Positions 14,730 to 24,095 of a stretch of 41,945 bases of DNA are shown piece after piece. Position 1 is the stretch's first letter; every line of letters starts with the position of its first letter. The notes below the pieces were generated by a model. That model saw only the letters and a program-made list of their open reading frames with translations, searched no databases and had not been told where the DNA came from. The stretch is from an uncultured Opitutia bacterium. GTDB taxonomy: Bacteria > Verrucomicrobiota > Verrucomicrobiia > Opitutales > Opitutaceae. Made by a program: the position numbers and the translations under genes. The DNA is taken from assembly GCA_903919985.1 (NCBI GenBank), contig CAIXKG010000154.1, positions 1-41,945 of the forward strand, given 5' to 3'.

Positions 14730-17504
14730 TCACGGCGACGGAGCTGGTTTCACGGGCGGTAAGGGCAAGTCTGGCGCCGGCGCCCCTTCGTTTGGGTTGC
14801 GGAGCAGGTTGCTCGGCCCGATGGCGAAACGCCACGACGGCTGGTCGAGAGAACCGCCGAGTTTCACTTCAAATACATTTGAGAGTGGCGACAGCACGGC
14901 GCCCACCAGGGTTTTTAAGCCGGGGTCGCTTTCCTGAAATGGGAAAATCTTCGCGTTGAAATCGAGTGCGCGTCGGTCAAGCGCGTACGTGCCATGGGCA
15001 TTGATCGCGGAATTCGCGCCCGTGAGACTGACGTCGGAAAAAACCAACTGCGTCCCGTCGATGCGAAAGGTCGCGCGCGCCATGTTGAACCGGAGCGCGG
15101 TGAAACTAAAAAGATCCGAGAGCAGGCCCAAGAGTTTCACTTCGCCGAGTTCCGCACCGCTCAAGGAGGCGTTGCCCTCGCCGCGATAGCTGAAGGGGTC
15201 GTCGTATTTTCCCTCGGCTGAGGCGGCGAGTTCGAACCGCAGATTGGCTTTGTCGTTGAGAAACCGATTAGGTGGCGGCATCGGCGCTTTTTTCCGCTGA
15301 GCGGCGAAATTTTCCAGGGTGGCGATCGCGCGGCCAAGTCCGGCCCCTTTTAACGCGTAGTCGAAGCCGAGGCGGCGATCCCCGCCGCGACCCCATACTT
15401 TTGTGCGCCCGGTAACCGTGCCACCAGCGAATCCCGCTTCGACCGATTCGAGCGCGAACACGTCGTCACGTAGGACGACTTGGAGCGCGGCGTATTCGAG
15501 TGGGAAATCATGAAAGCGAAACGCGCCGTTCGAGCGGGCATCGACGTCGACGGACGTATGCGCACCGCCCGGTGCCGCCGCGCCGTCGATTCGCCCGCGG
15601 ATCGTCAATGCCGGGGGCTGGTCGAAAGCAAACGGCTCTACCAACTCGCGTCCGGCGTTGCCAAACATCCGGGCCGGGCCGGCTGGATCGATGTTCGAGA
15701 CCACATCGAATTCCGCGCTGTTCAAAGTTTGCGTGGTCGCATCGAGGCGCCGGTTAAATTTTCCGCTGACGCGCCCCGGTCCGGCTGCGCCGGAAAACTC
15801 GTAGACGTCTAGAAAATTGGGGCGGATGAAAAGCCGGGCGCGGGCGTCCTCGAATTTCGCCCCATAGATTTCCAGTGCAGGACTTGCAGCGATCACCAGC
15901 ACACGGGATTCACCCGCGGTGTTGCGGCCCCAGCGTCCCGCCACTTCCACGCTGGCGCTGGGCGTTGCGGCTGGGAAAACGAGGTTGTTGAAAAAATTCG
16001 GCCACCAACTGCCGTTGAACCACCCGGAGATGGCGAGCGGGCGCAGTTCACCGTCGAGGAGGAACCGGTAGCGATTCGTCGCCGGGTCGTGATCATATGT
16101 GCCGCGGGCAAAATTTTCGCCGATGCGGGCAAAGGCCTCCGGCGCGTAGAGCCGCGTCGGCGTCAGCTCGACGGCCACGCGACCGTCGGTGAGTGGCACG
16201 TGAAAGGCGTTAATCGCGGGAACGACGATCCGGGCGTTGAGTTTTTCCCATTTCCAGCCGGCCGCGAAAGAGGCGTCCGCCGCGAGGACCGAGGCGGGTT
16301 CGGGAAAATCGATCCACGCCCGCACGTCCTGGCCGATTTGTTGGCCGATGACTCCGAGCAGACCGTTGTCGACGAACCCGCTGAAGGCGACCTGCGCGGC
16401 CTGCGCTTCGAGATCGGCGGTGACAGTCGCGCAAAGTGGCTGGCCGGCGAAGCGAGTGGTTAGGTTGACGGCGAGACGTGGGAGTGGCCCTGGCGTGAGG
16501 TGCAGAGCGGTGCTGCTCAACCGAGCCCCGGCGATCCGAAATTCAGCCGCCGTTAGATCCGCCGCGATCGGGTCGAAAGCGCCGGATGCGGCGCGGAGCG
16601 TGCCGTTGATCTGCGCGTGTAATCGTTCGCCCGCACCATTGCCCGGTACGGAAAAGCGATCGAGGTCGATGGCCAGGTCGATAGGGGTGGGCGCCTCGGA
16701 AGGCAGCGTCACTTGGGTGGTCACTAAGAGCGGGCCGGTTTGAATCGCGGGGTTGGACCAATGGAAACCGCTGGCGGTCAAAACGACGTCTGCAATTGCG
16801 CCGCGATTTTTCGCGGGCGTTAGCTCCAGGTGCACGTGAGGCGATTCGAAACTGTTCAAGCGAACCAACGCGGTGGCGATGCGACGCGAGAGCGCAGCGT
16901 AGTTTTGGGCGAGGAACTCGGCGACCGGCGGCGGAGAGGGCTGGCCGGCGCGGTGCGGGGCGAGCTGGACCGTGCCGTGCGCCGAAATCGGGAGTGAACC
17001 GATCATGCCGGCTAGATTTAGCAGCGTAAGCTGCTCGCCGTGGGGCGCGAAGGTGACGTCGAGATTGCGGACGAGTTCCTCGACCCGACCTGAGGCCGAA
17101 AGCATGGCGGGCACGAAGAGGGTCACTCCGGTCGCGCTCACTTCGAGTTCATCCACGCGCCCGACGAGCAGTGTCCATGGATTGAGCCGGGCGGAGAGCG
17201 TCCGAACGGTGACGATGGGCTCCTCGAACGAAGGAACCGTGGCGCGTAGGTCTTCGATCAGGAGATGGCCGGAAGGATCGAAGCGCGTGCGCCCGAAGGT
17301 GGTATGGAGCCCGGCGGAGAGGTAACGCTGTTCGACCGCTCGCAAAATGTACGAAGGCACTTCGAGCTCGTGCACGCGGGCGATGTAAATCTGGAGCCCG
17401 AGTAGCAGTCCGAGGCCCAGCCAGAAAGTCCACAGCACGAGCGTGCACACGCTGAGCACACAATGCCGGCTGGCCGTCAGGCAGATTTTTAGAAAAGCGC
17501 GCAT
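14730..17504 (-). CDS. AsmA/TamB-like envelope protein, 924 residues
   Basis: This large protein has one N-terminal membrane segment (about 18-40, LSVCTLVLWTFWLGLGLLLG) and a long periplasmic beta-rich body. The C-terminal region (about 680-890) has the AsmA-like pattern: repeated strands such as FRFHDFPLEYAALQVVLRDD, then LRFNMARATFRIDGTQLVFSDVSLTGANSAINAHGTYALDRRALDF and VFEVKLGGSLDQPSWRF. AsmA/TamB relatives form bridge-like grooves that move phospholipids between membranes or affect outer-membrane assembly. The specific role here is unknown. Start 17504 (MRAFLKIC) is chosen because the open frame upstream runs into the DUF4340 gene; the gap is then 26 bp. It is the last gene of the probable birA-gld-like operon. 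Confidence 0.8.
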   Translation of the reverse strand: MRAFLKICLTASRHCVLSVCTLVLWTFWLGLGLLLGLQIYIARVHELEVPSYILRAVEQRYLSAGLHTTFGRTRFDPSGHLLIEDLRATVPSFEEPIVTVRTLSARLNPWTLLVGRVDELEVSATGVTLFVPAMLSASGRVEELVRNLDVTFAPHGEQLTLLNLAGMIGSLPISAHGTVQLAPHRAGQPSPPPVAEFLAQNYAALSRRIATALVRLNSFESPHVHLELTPAKNRGAIADVVLTASGFHWSNPAIQTGPLLVTTQVTLPSEAPTPIDLAIDLDRFSVPGNGAGERLHAQINGTLRAASGAFDPIAADLTAAEFRIAGARLSSTALHLTPGPLPRLAVNLTTRFAGQPLCATVTADLEAQAAQVAFSGFVDNGLLGVIGQQIGQDVRAWIDFPEPASVLAADASFAAGWKWEKLNARIVVPAINAFHVPLTDGRVAVELTPTRLYAPEAFARIGENFARGTYDHDPATNRYRFLLDGELRPLAISGWFNGSWWPNFFNNLVFPAATPSASVEVAGRWGRNTAGESRVLVIAASPALEIYGAKFEDARARLFIRPNFLDVYEFSGAAGPGRVSGKFNRRLDATTQTLNSAEFDVVSNIDPAGPARMFGNAGRELVEPFAFDQPPALTIRGRIDGAAAPGGAHTSVDVDARSNGAFRFHDFPLEYAALQVVLRDDVFALESVEAGFAGGTVTGRTKVWGRGGDRRLGFDYALKGAGLGRAIATLENFAAQRKKAPMPPPNRFLNDKANLRFELAASAEGKYDDPFSYRGEGNASLSGAELGEVKLLGLLSDLFSFTALRFNMARATFRIDGTQLVFSDVSLTGANSAINAHGTYALDRRALDFNAKIFPFQESDPGLKTLVGAVLSPLSNVFEVKLGGSLDQPSWRFAIGPSNLLRNPNEGAPAPDLPLPPVKPAPSP

Positions 17505-17530
17505 TGCAGCGACGTGCGGCGGCGTCGGTT

Positions 17531-19561
17531 CTATTTGGTAACGGCACTCGGATCGCGCGGGCCGTAAGTGATGGCCCAGAGTGCGTCGACGAGCGGCTGT
17601 TCGATTTCGAAGACCAGATCGGATTCGCGCGAGCCCGCGATTTGTTGCGCTCCGCCACTGCGCTCGGTGAAGAGGAGCGTGCTGGTGGTCGTCTGCGCGT
17701 TGGCCGCTCCGGCGGGCAAAACGATGGTGGTGTCGAGGCGGAACCGCCACGCGCGTTCTTCCCCGCGGATGAACATCGTTTCGGTGAAATTGTCCTGCAC
17801 GAAACTTTTTGCGCGGAGGACGCGAAGCGCGGCGGCCAGCTCGGTGAGCGGTTTGGCGTTGGGCGTCTCCGCCGGCAGATTGCCGGACGCGTCGAAGGCG
17901 ACCTCGGCCAGGACGGTGTTGTTGGCGAGGTCGGTGAGTTTCAACGCACTGATGCGGACGGGGCCGGGCAATTCGCGCACGAGCCGGTCGCGCCAAGCGC
18001 GGAAAGCGGTCGGGGTCTCGCGGAGAATGTCGGGCGAAACCGCGTAGACCGACGGCACGGGTCCGACGAGCTGGGCATAGGCGAGGTTGTCGCGTTGGGT
18101 GGCGAGGCCGACTTTTAGCGTGATCTGAGAATTGGCGGCGGCGGGATTTTCGCCGGGCTTCGAGGCGGGTGAAAGCGGGGTGCCTGCTGGTCTGGGCCCA
18201 GCGAGGCTCAGCGTGATTTCCCGTTCCGGCCGGTTGAAGCCCCAGTTTTCTAATTCGGCGGCGGTGGGTGCATCGCTGGAGAATTTTTGGACCGTGAGCA
18301 GCGCAAGTTGCTCAAGTAAGCGCTGCACGGCCGCGCGGTCGGCGGGCCGTGTTTGCGGCGCCGGGGAATTCTCGCTGCGTCGTACGACCTGCCACGGGGC
18401 GGTGTCAGCCGAGTTGGCCGCGAGGTCTCGCTGCAGGATTAGGGGCGGCTGGTTCGGCGCGTTGATGGTGATTGCGGTCACACTGCGGGGTTCGAATTCG
18501 AGCAGGAGCGTTTCGCGAAGTTCTTTCTGGGCGTTGAGCAGCGTGGCCTGAAGCGTCTCTTCGATCACGACGGTGAACAATGCGGTGCGGCCCTCCAGCT
18601 GGGCGTAGTATTCGGTTGAGGCGGGGGCGGCGGCGGCGCCCGGTTTTGAGTTCGGGGTTTCGGGTTTCAGGCTGGCCGGCGGTACGGGCTCGCCGAGCAG
18701 AAGCGTTTCGCGCCGGTTGTTGCCTTCCACGGTGACGCGCAGGGTGGGTGCGGCCGACGGCAGCGCGCCCGGCGGATTGTCGGTGAGAAAGGTTTTCGCC
18801 CGGAGCGAGAACAGGGAATTCAGCGTGAGTTCAGTGGCATTTTTGCTGGCGCGAGCGACGATCGGGGTGTCGAACGACCAGTGGGCCACTTCGCGGGCAC
18901 CGTCGCGGTGGAGCACGACGGCCGCGGTGCCCGTGCTTGCCGTGCTGGTGCGGACCAGGCGCAGACCGCGTGCCTCGTAGACGGGGATGCTGAGGATGCC
19001 GTCGTTGCGGAGCTGGTCGATCGGAAGCGTCAGGCTTTCGGCCACGGCGCGAGGGACAACGTGGACGCGTTCGCCGTCGGCCGAGAGCAGGTACAGGCGG
19101 TTGCCGTCGGGAGTCGTGTCGCCGATTAGAATCGTGGTCGTGCGGGAGGAAACATCTCCGGTGGCGTCGCCGGAATTGAACGCGAGCGTGAGCCGCGGTT
19201 TGTCGAGGCCGTAGTCGGCGAGGGACTGGCCGTTATTTTTCAACGCGGCGACCTCGAAGCTTGCGTCGTGCTCGAGGAGTTTAAGTTCACCGAGGATGCG
19301 GTTGACCGCGTGGACGTTAGCCGGCCAGTCGAGAGGCGTGGTGAGAAACCAGTTGGCGCCGCGCCGGCTGAGCGCGAATGAGCCGCCGGGGGCGGTACTC
19401 GTAACGGAAAGCGTGCGAATGTCGGCGGCCTCCGCGCCGAGCACGCGGCGGCGGGCTTCGAGCGAGGCGCGTTCGGTGCGCCAGCTACCCTCGAATTTGA
19501 AGATGAAGAAGAACAGCGCGACGTTCAGGAAGAGCAGGACCAGCGTGACTTTGGTGCGCAT
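17531..19561 (-). CDS. DUF4340 domain protein
   Basis: The 676-residue protein has one N-terminal membrane helix (VTLVLLFLNVALFFFIFKF) and a large extracytoplasmic part. The DUF4340 pattern is visible: RGANWFLTTPLDWPANVHAVNRILGELKLLEHDASF, LADYGLDKPRLTLAF, TTILIGDTTPDGNRLYLL and a later repeat ELENWGFNRPEREITLSL. This suggests two or more copies of the domain. DUF4340 genes commonly follow GldG-like genes in ABC operons of unknown substrate, as here. The ATG follows CTCTTCCTGCCCTTCTCTCCC (minus strand) and no Shine-Dalgarno sequence. A 69-bp gap with a strong hairpin separates it from the GldG-like gene. The biochemical role is not known. Confidence 0.85.
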   Translation of the reverse strand: MRTKVTLVLLFLNVALFFFIFKFEGSWRTERASLEARRRVLGAEAADIRTLSVTSTAPGGSFALSRRGANWFLTTPLDWPANVHAVNRILGELKLLEHDASFEVAALKNNGQSLADYGLDKPRLTLAFNSGDATGDVSSRTTTILIGDTTPDGNRLYLLSADGERVHVVPRAVAESLTLPIDQLRNDGILSIPVYEARGLRLVRTSTASTGTAAVVLHRDGAREVAHWSFDTPIVARASKNATELTLNSLFSLRAKTFLTDNPPGALPSAAPTLRVTVEGNNRRETLLLGEPVPPASLKPETPNSKPGAAAAPASTEYYAQLEGRTALFTVVIEETLQATLLNAQKELRETLLLEFEPRSVTAITINAPNQPPLILQRDLAANSADTAPWQVVRRSENSPAPQTRPADRAAVQRLLEQLALLTVQKFSSDAPTAAELENWGFNRPEREITLSLAGPRPAGTPLSPASKPGENPAAANSQITLKVGLATQRDNLAYAQLVGPVPSVYAVSPDILRETPTAFRAWRDRLVRELPGPVRISALKLTDLANNTVLAEVAFDASGNLPAETPNAKPLTELAAALRVLRAKSFVQDNFTETMFIRGEERAWRFRLDTTIVLPAGAANAQTTTSTLLFTERSGGAQQIAGSRESDLVFEIEQPLVDALWAITYGPRDPSAVTK

Positions 19562-19600
19562 GTTGGGAGAGAAGGGCAGGAAGAGGGTGCGGGGTGGAGC

Positions 19601-19621
19601 GGGCGCGGCAAGACCGCGCCC
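19601..19621 (-). repeat. Intercistronic hairpin between GldG-like and DUF4340 genes
   Basis: GGGCGCGG (19601-19608) and CCGCGCCC (19614-19621) form a perfect 8-bp stem with a 5-base loop. No T-run follows on the minus strand, so transcription probably continues. It may protect the upstream mRNA 3' end or be a dispersed palindromic element. Confidence 0.5.
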
Positions 19622-19630
19622 CAGCTTGGA

Positions 19631-21163
19631 TCAGTGGCGGCGGGTCCAGTAGACGATGATACCGAGAAACGCGCTGAGGCCGGGCAGGGCGAAAAGCAGG
19701 GCGTAGCGCAGGCGCGCGAGTTCGCCGGCACTGAGCGCGAGTTGAAAACGCTCGATGGGGCGCGCGGGGATATTCAGCTGGGTATCGCGGTCGACGGCCC
19801 AGTTCACGGCACTGATGAAAACGGTTTGGTTACCGGCATCGGCGATGCGCTGATTGGCGATCAAATCCCCCGTGCCGAAGGCGACGACGCGACCGCCGCG
19901 CACGCTGAACGCAAGGCCGGGGCGAACCGCGGTTTTTTCCGCGGCGACAATCACGCCGAGCCGGTCTTTCGGGTCGAGTCCGGGCAGCGGCCGGAAGTCG
20001 ATGCCCGGGTTGTAGGCAAACGGGACTTTCCGATATTCCTTCTCGCCCCACGCGCCGGGGGAGGTGGCGGCGAGAGTCACCGTGGTCAGTCCGTTGCCAA
20101 CGGAGCGGGCAGGATTCGGGTGGACACTGCGAGCGAGCCCGAGGCGAAGGGGGGTGTTAGAAGTGATGAGCGCTTTTGTGACGGGATGATCCTGAAACGA
20201 GTAGAGCAGAAGTTCGCCGTCTTCCGTGATGTTGTTGGACCCGGTATCCCAAATCAGATCGTCGTCGACGATGATGCCCCAGTCGTCGAAAAGCAGTTCG
20301 TCGAGACCGAGACCGAGCGCCCCGACCTCCAAGCCAGGCTCGAGAAAAAGCAGCAGGCGTCCGGCTCGGGCGCCTAGATATTCGCGGAGGAGCTCCTGTT
20401 CGGCGGGGCGGTAGCGACTTTGCGGACGGGTGATAATAAGCAAGCTGGCGTCGAGCGGTACTTGGCGGGCAGCGGCAAGATCGAGGGTATCGACGTCGAA
20501 GTTGCGCAGGCGAAGCTGGTCCCGAACATCGGAGAGACCTCTCGCTGGGTCCGTGCTGCCGGGGTCGAGTTCGCCGTGGCCTGACAGGAAATAGATTTTT
20601 TTGCGATCGGGACTGGAGACATCGAGCACGGCGCCAGTGAGCGCCTGTTCGCCTTGGAAGTGCGTACGTTCGAGGGTGGTGGCGCCGGGGAGGTTGGTTG
20701 ATTTGTCCTCTATGCGACGGGTCTTGTAGAGTTCGTTAACCGTCAGCGCCCGGCTCCGGTCGCCCGAGAACAGGCGGATGACGCCCGGTTGTTTGAGACC
20801 GAGTTCCTCGGCTTTGCGCCGGTCCTGATACACGTCGATGTAGTCGACCGTGATCTGGGCGTTGGGGTTGGCTTCGGTCGCGATTTTGTATTCCTGCAGC
20901 AAGCCGCGCAGCTCGGGGGCCTCGTTGTCGTCCGCGCTCTGCGTAACGACGATGCGCACTGGTTGGCGGAGATTTCTGATGTACGAGAGCGTTTCGGGCG
21001 AAAGCGAGAAACGGCGAAGGCGCGTCAGGTCAAAGCGCACCGGATGATTCCGCGCGAGGTAGTTAAGCCCGCCGACGAGCGTGAGAACGAGGAGGGCCTG
21101 CAGCAGCAGGTTGATGGTGCGAAACCACCGCGCCGTGCGGAAAGCGTCAAATGGGGCGGACAT
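19631..21163 (-). CDS. GldG-like ABC auxiliary protein
   Basis: This 510-residue protein of the 'ABC-type uncharacterised transport system' family (PF09822, GldG) has an N-terminal membrane helix (about 17-37) and a C-terminal one (about 485-505). The large extracytoplasmic part lies between them. Family landmarks are FSLSPETLSYIRNLRQPVRIVV, the segment ITVDYIDVYQDRRKAEELG, KKIYFLSGHGELDP and LLIITRPQSRYRPAEQELLREYL. In gliding Bacteroidota GldG works with GldA and GldF; in non-gliding bacteria the role is unknown. ATG 21163 is one base after the permease stop codon (TAA-A-ATG), so the two are translationally coupled. A longer start would overlap the permease gene. Confidence 0.85.
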   Translation of the reverse strand: MSAPFDAFRTARWFRTINLLLQALLVLTLVGGLNYLARNHPVRFDLTRLRRFSLSPETLSYIRNLRQPVRIVVTQSADDNEAPELRGLLQEYKIATEANPNAQITVDYIDVYQDRRKAEELGLKQPGVIRLFSGDRSRALTVNELYKTRRIEDKSTNLPGATTLERTHFQGEQALTGAVLDVSSPDRKKIYFLSGHGELDPGSTDPARGLSDVRDQLRLRNFDVDTLDLAAARQVPLDASLLIITRPQSRYRPAEQELLREYLGARAGRLLLFLEPGLEVGALGLGLDELLFDDWGIIVDDDLIWDTGSNNITEDGELLLYSFQDHPVTKALITSNTPLRLGLARSVHPNPARSVGNGLTTVTLAATSPGAWGEKEYRKVPFAYNPGIDFRPLPGLDPKDRLGVIVAAEKTAVRPGLAFSVRGGRVVAFGTGDLIANQRIADAGNQTVFISAVNWAVDRDTQLNIPARPIERFQLALSAGELARLRYALLFALPGLSAFLGIIVYWTRRH

Positions 21164-21164
21164 T

Positions 21165-21926
21165 TTAGCTGTGCAACAACTTCGCCTCGACACTGAGAAT
21201 GCTGAAGATCAGCGCGAGCACCGTGCCGCTCGCGTAAAATAACAGGTGACGGGCATCGATCACGCCACGCGTAAAATCGTCGCGGTGGTTAAAGATCTGC
21301 GCGTAGTCGACGATGGCCTTGGCCGGCGCCAGGATCTCGCGATTCAGAAAAGTCGCCTCGCCGAGCCAGCGTCCGCCGATGATGAGACCGGCGAGCATGA
21401 TGAACGCGAGAATCCCCGCGACCGCCTGATTGCGCGAAAGGGAACTCGCGAACACCCCAACCGCGATAAACAACAAGCCCGACACTGCGACGAAGAGGTA
21501 GCCGCCGAAAAGCGGGCCGCGGTCGAGGAGCCGGGGATCGCTCGAAAATTTCTGGAGGATATAAAAGAAGCCGCCGGTCGCGCCCCACAGTGCGACGTAG
21601 AGGGCGTAAGCCGCGGCGTATTTTCCGAGGACGACCTCCGTGGTGGTCACCGGCGTGGTGAGCAGCGTCTCGATTGTCCCCAAGCGCCGTTCCTCGGCGA
21701 GGCACTTCATGGTAAGCAGCGGCACGATGAAAAAAACCGGCAGCCAGAACACATCGAAGAAGACGGTCGCGGGCGACGCGTCTTGGGCCGCTTTCGCGTA
21801 GCTCTCGAGAATGCCCGTGAAAATAAAACCCATGAAAAACAAAAATGCCGTGCCCGCGATGTAAGTGCTCGGGCTGACGAGCAGCATGCGCAACTCATGG
21901 CTCAGGAGGGTGGGAAAATGTTTCAC
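21165..21926 (-). CDS. GldF-like ABC permease
   Basis: This 253-residue, six-segment membrane protein is of the ABC-2 type, related to GldF. It opens MKHFPTLLSHELRMLLVSPSTYIAGTAFLFF, and PST/Y near the first helix is typical. The segment PLLTMKCLAEERRLGTIETLLTTPVTTTEVVLGKY matches the conserved cytoplasmic loop of the family (RxxGTIExLLTxPV). It pairs with the ATPase encoded just upstream (24-bp gap) and the GldG-like protein downstream. The start is GTG 21926, preceded by the pyrimidine tract CACTTCTCCTCCCCTC. The substrate is unknown. Confidence 0.88.
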   Translation of the reverse strand: MKHFPTLLSHELRMLLVSPSTYIAGTAFLFFMGFIFTGILESYAKAAQDASPATVFFDVFWLPVFFIVPLLTMKCLAEERRLGTIETLLTTPVTTTEVVLGKYAAAYALYVALWGATGGFFYILQKFSSDPRLLDRGPLFGGYLFVAVSGLLFIAVGVFASSLSRNQAVAGILAFIMLAGLIIGGRWLGEATFLNREILAPAKAIVDYAQIFNHRDDFTRGVIDARHLLFYASGTVLALIFSILSVEAKLLHS

Positions 21927-21950
21927 GAGGGGAGGAGAAGTGATTGGAGC

Positions 21951-22952
21951 CTATTTTAAATTTCCCGGCACCGGGGCCGCGGCCACTGCATCCCAGCTTC
22001 GGCGGGTGGCGGCGAGGAAAACGTCTTCGAGGGTCGGATACTTCCGGCTGAGCGCGCGCACCCGGAAATTTTTTTCCAGCAGGCCGCGCAACAGTGGTTC
22101 GCCCAGTTCATCGGCCCGCTCGGTCGTGAGCGTGAGCGTCGAAAAACCGGCAGCGTCAGGCTCGCTCTGCGCCGAGATCGTCAGCGTCGGCTCGAGAGCG
22201 ACGAGCAGCGCCGGCAGTTCGGCCACGTTCCCGGCCGCTTCGATTTTATAGGTGGAGCGGCCGAACATTTCACGGCGCAACTCGGCCGGCGTGCCTTGAG
22301 CGACGACCCGGCCGCGGTTGATGATCAGCACGCGGTCGCAGGTCATTTCGATCTCGGGCAGAATATGGGAGGAGATGATGACCGTCATGCGTCCGCGCAG
22401 ACTGGCGATGAGATCGCGAACGATGAGGATCTGATGCGGGTCGAGGCCGATGGTGGGCTCGTCCATAATGATCACCGGCGGCTCCGCGAGAATGGCCTCG
22501 GCGATGCCCACGCGCTGGCGGTAACCCTTTGATAGCTGGCCGATGATTTTGTGTCGGACCCGTTTCAAATCGCAGAGTTCGAGCACTTCATCGATGCGTG
22601 GGCCGAGCTTCCGGCGCGGGATTTCTTTGAGTCGCCCTCGGAAGTAAAGGTATTCCGAGACGCGCATGTCCTCCGGCAGCGGATTATTTTCCGGCATGTA
22701 GCCGATCAGGCGTTTGACCACATCGGTCTCGGCCGCGACGGAATGTCCGCAGATCCGCACGGTGCCGGAGTTGGCCGGGAGATAACCCGTGAGGATGCGC
22801 ATCGGAGTGGACTTGCCCGCGCCGTTGGGCCCGAGAAAGCCGATGATCTCGCCGCGCGCGACCGTGAAACTGATATCCGCGACCGCGGCCGCGCCGGCGT
22901 AGGATTTCACCAAGTGCACAACTTCGATGGCGGGTGGCAGCGGGGCGGACAT
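21951..22952 (-). CDS. GldA-like ABC transporter ATPase
   Basis: This 333-residue ATPase energises the GldF/GldG-like complex. It has Walker A GPNGAGKST (41-49), a Q-loop region in GYMPENNPLPEDM, which is characteristic of the GldA branch, the signature LSKGYRQR (140-147), Walker B IIMDEP (161-166) and H196. A C-terminal extension of about 100 residues (from 230) is typical of this branch. One oddity is that the residue after Walker A is Pro (GKSTP), where Thr is usual; a single A-to-C change would produce it. The start follows CTTTCTTCCTTTTCCTCACC on the minus strand. The gene lies 50 bp after birA. Confidence 0.9.
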   Translation of the reverse strand: MSAPLPPAIEVVHLVKSYAGAAAVADISFTVARGEIIGFLGPNGAGKSTPMRILTGYLPANSGTVRICGHSVAAETDVVKRLIGYMPENNPLPEDMRVSEYLYFRGRLKEIPRRKLGPRIDEVLELCDLKRVRHKIIGQLSKGYRQRVGIAEAILAEPPVIIMDEPTIGLDPHQILIVRDLIASLRGRMTVIISSHILPEIEMTCDRVLIINRGRVVAQGTPAELRREMFGRSTYKIEAAGNVAELPALLVALEPTLTISAQSEPDAAGFSTLTLTTERADELGEPLLRGLLEKNFRVRALSRKYPTLEDVFLAATRRSWDAVAAAPVPGNLK

Positions 22953-23002
22953 GCGGTGAGGAAAAGGAAGAAAGTTGCTCGAGAAAGAAATGGAATCGGG
23001 CG

Positions 23003-23998
23003 CTAGATCGCGGGCGATTTTTCAATTGTGACCTCACCGGCCCGGAAACGTTGCGTGCGACCGCGGGCATCGCGCATGAGCAGAGCACCTTCATCATCGA
23101 CGCCGGTCACAAGGCCAGTGTGGCGGGTTTTGCCCTCCAGCACGGTGACGTTCTTCCCGCGCAGCACATCGTAGCGGTGCCACAGATCCGCGAAACTGTC
23201 ATGGTAGTCGCCCCCGGTAAATTTCTCGTAGGCGAGTAGCATGCGGCCGATGATCGCCGCGGTGAGCCGGTTGAAATCCAAGGGCGCACCCGTGAGTTCG
23301 GTGAGCGAGACCGCGCTTTTTCCAAGATCGGAAGGCCAGTTCTTCGCGGGACTGTTGACGTTAACGCCGACCCCAAAGACGAGATCGCGGATCTGGTCGG
23401 CGTCGATGCGGGCCTCGGTCAGAATGCCGCCCGCTTTGCGTCCGTTGAAAAGCAGATCGTTCGGCCATTTCAGTCCCGGTGAGAGTTGCGTGAAATTGGC
23501 GATCACCTCGCAGAGATTTAGTCCCATCCAAAGCGTGAACGGCGTCATGCGCGCGGGCTCCAGGCGGGGCCGAAACGCGAAGGTGATGTAGAGATTGCCG
23601 TTAGCCTCGCTGTGCCACGCGCGCCCGAAGCGACCGCGACCCTTGGTCTGGCTGCGCGCGATGATAGCGAAGGGAGTCGCGCGATCCGCGGCGAGCTCCC
23701 GGACGGCTTCGCTGTTGGTGCTGTCGACCTCGTTGAGGACGGTAAACGTGAAGTTACGCGGCCTGACCTTGAGTAGCAGATCGATCAACGGGGCATGCAC
23801 GTCGTTCGGCGGGGCGACGAGGCGGTAGCCCTTCGAGCGTTGGGATTCGAGGGTGTAGCCGGCCTGCCTCAGCTTTTCAAAATGCTGCCACACGGCGACG
23901 CGACTGACCCCGAATTTTTCCGCGAGGGTTTCGCCCGAGACCCAGCCGGCGTCCTGCGTGAGCAGGGCACGGAGCAGGGCGTGTTCAGGAATCGACAT
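23003..23998 (-). CDS. birA: Bifunctional biotin-protein ligase / biotin operon repressor BirA
   Basis: BirA attaches biotin to the carrier domain of acetyl-CoA carboxylase and, when it has an N-terminal helix-turn-helix as here, can repress biotin genes. The winged helix covers about 5-60 (VSGETLAEKFGVSRVAVWQHFEKLRQAGY, then SKGYRL). The ligase domain has the biotinyl-AMP loop TKGRGRFGRAW (118-128), KWPNDLL (177-183) with the catalytic Lys, and GVGVNVN (209-215). The C-terminal SH3-like part ends FRAGEVTIE. The length (331) suits the bifunctional form. The gene leads the run to the GldA-like ATPase with a 50-bp gap, possibly as one operon. No biotin biosynthesis gene is adjacent. A BirA site was not found by eye. 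Confidence 0.93.
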   Translation of the reverse strand: MSIPEHALLRALLTQDAGWVSGETLAEKFGVSRVAVWQHFEKLRQAGYTLESQRSKGYRLVAPPNDVHAPLIDLLLKVRPRNFTFTVLNEVDSTNSEAVRELAADRATPFAIIARSQTKGRGRFGRAWHSEANGNLYITFAFRPRLEPARMTPFTLWMGLNLCEVIANFTQLSPGLKWPNDLLFNGRKAGGILTEARIDADQIRDLVFGVGVNVNSPAKNWPSDLGKSAVSLTELTGAPLDFNRLTAAIIGRMLLAYEKFTGGDYHDSFADLWHRYDVLRGKNVTVLEGKTRHTGLVTGVDDEGALLMRDARGRTQRFRAGEVTIEKSPAI

Positions 23999-24095
23999 GT
24001 TGGAGAAATGAACCGGCGGCGGCGGCGGAGAAACGAAGGCGAGTGTTATGGGTTGAAGGGTTGAAAATCTGGGGCCGTACCCCAGCGTGGCGCAA

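Noticed and set aside
17505-17996. Upstream extension of the AsmA-like gene by 164 codons
   Set aside because: The extension lies inside the DUF4340 gene in another frame, is Arg/Pro-rich, and lacks a hydrophobic or family pattern. The MRAFLKIC start gives a proper N-terminal membrane helix.
19562-19592. GGAGAGAAGGGCAGGAAGAG read as a plus-strand ribosome binding site
   Set aside because: No plus-strand gene follows. It is the complement of the pyrimidine leader of the minus-strand DUF4340 gene.
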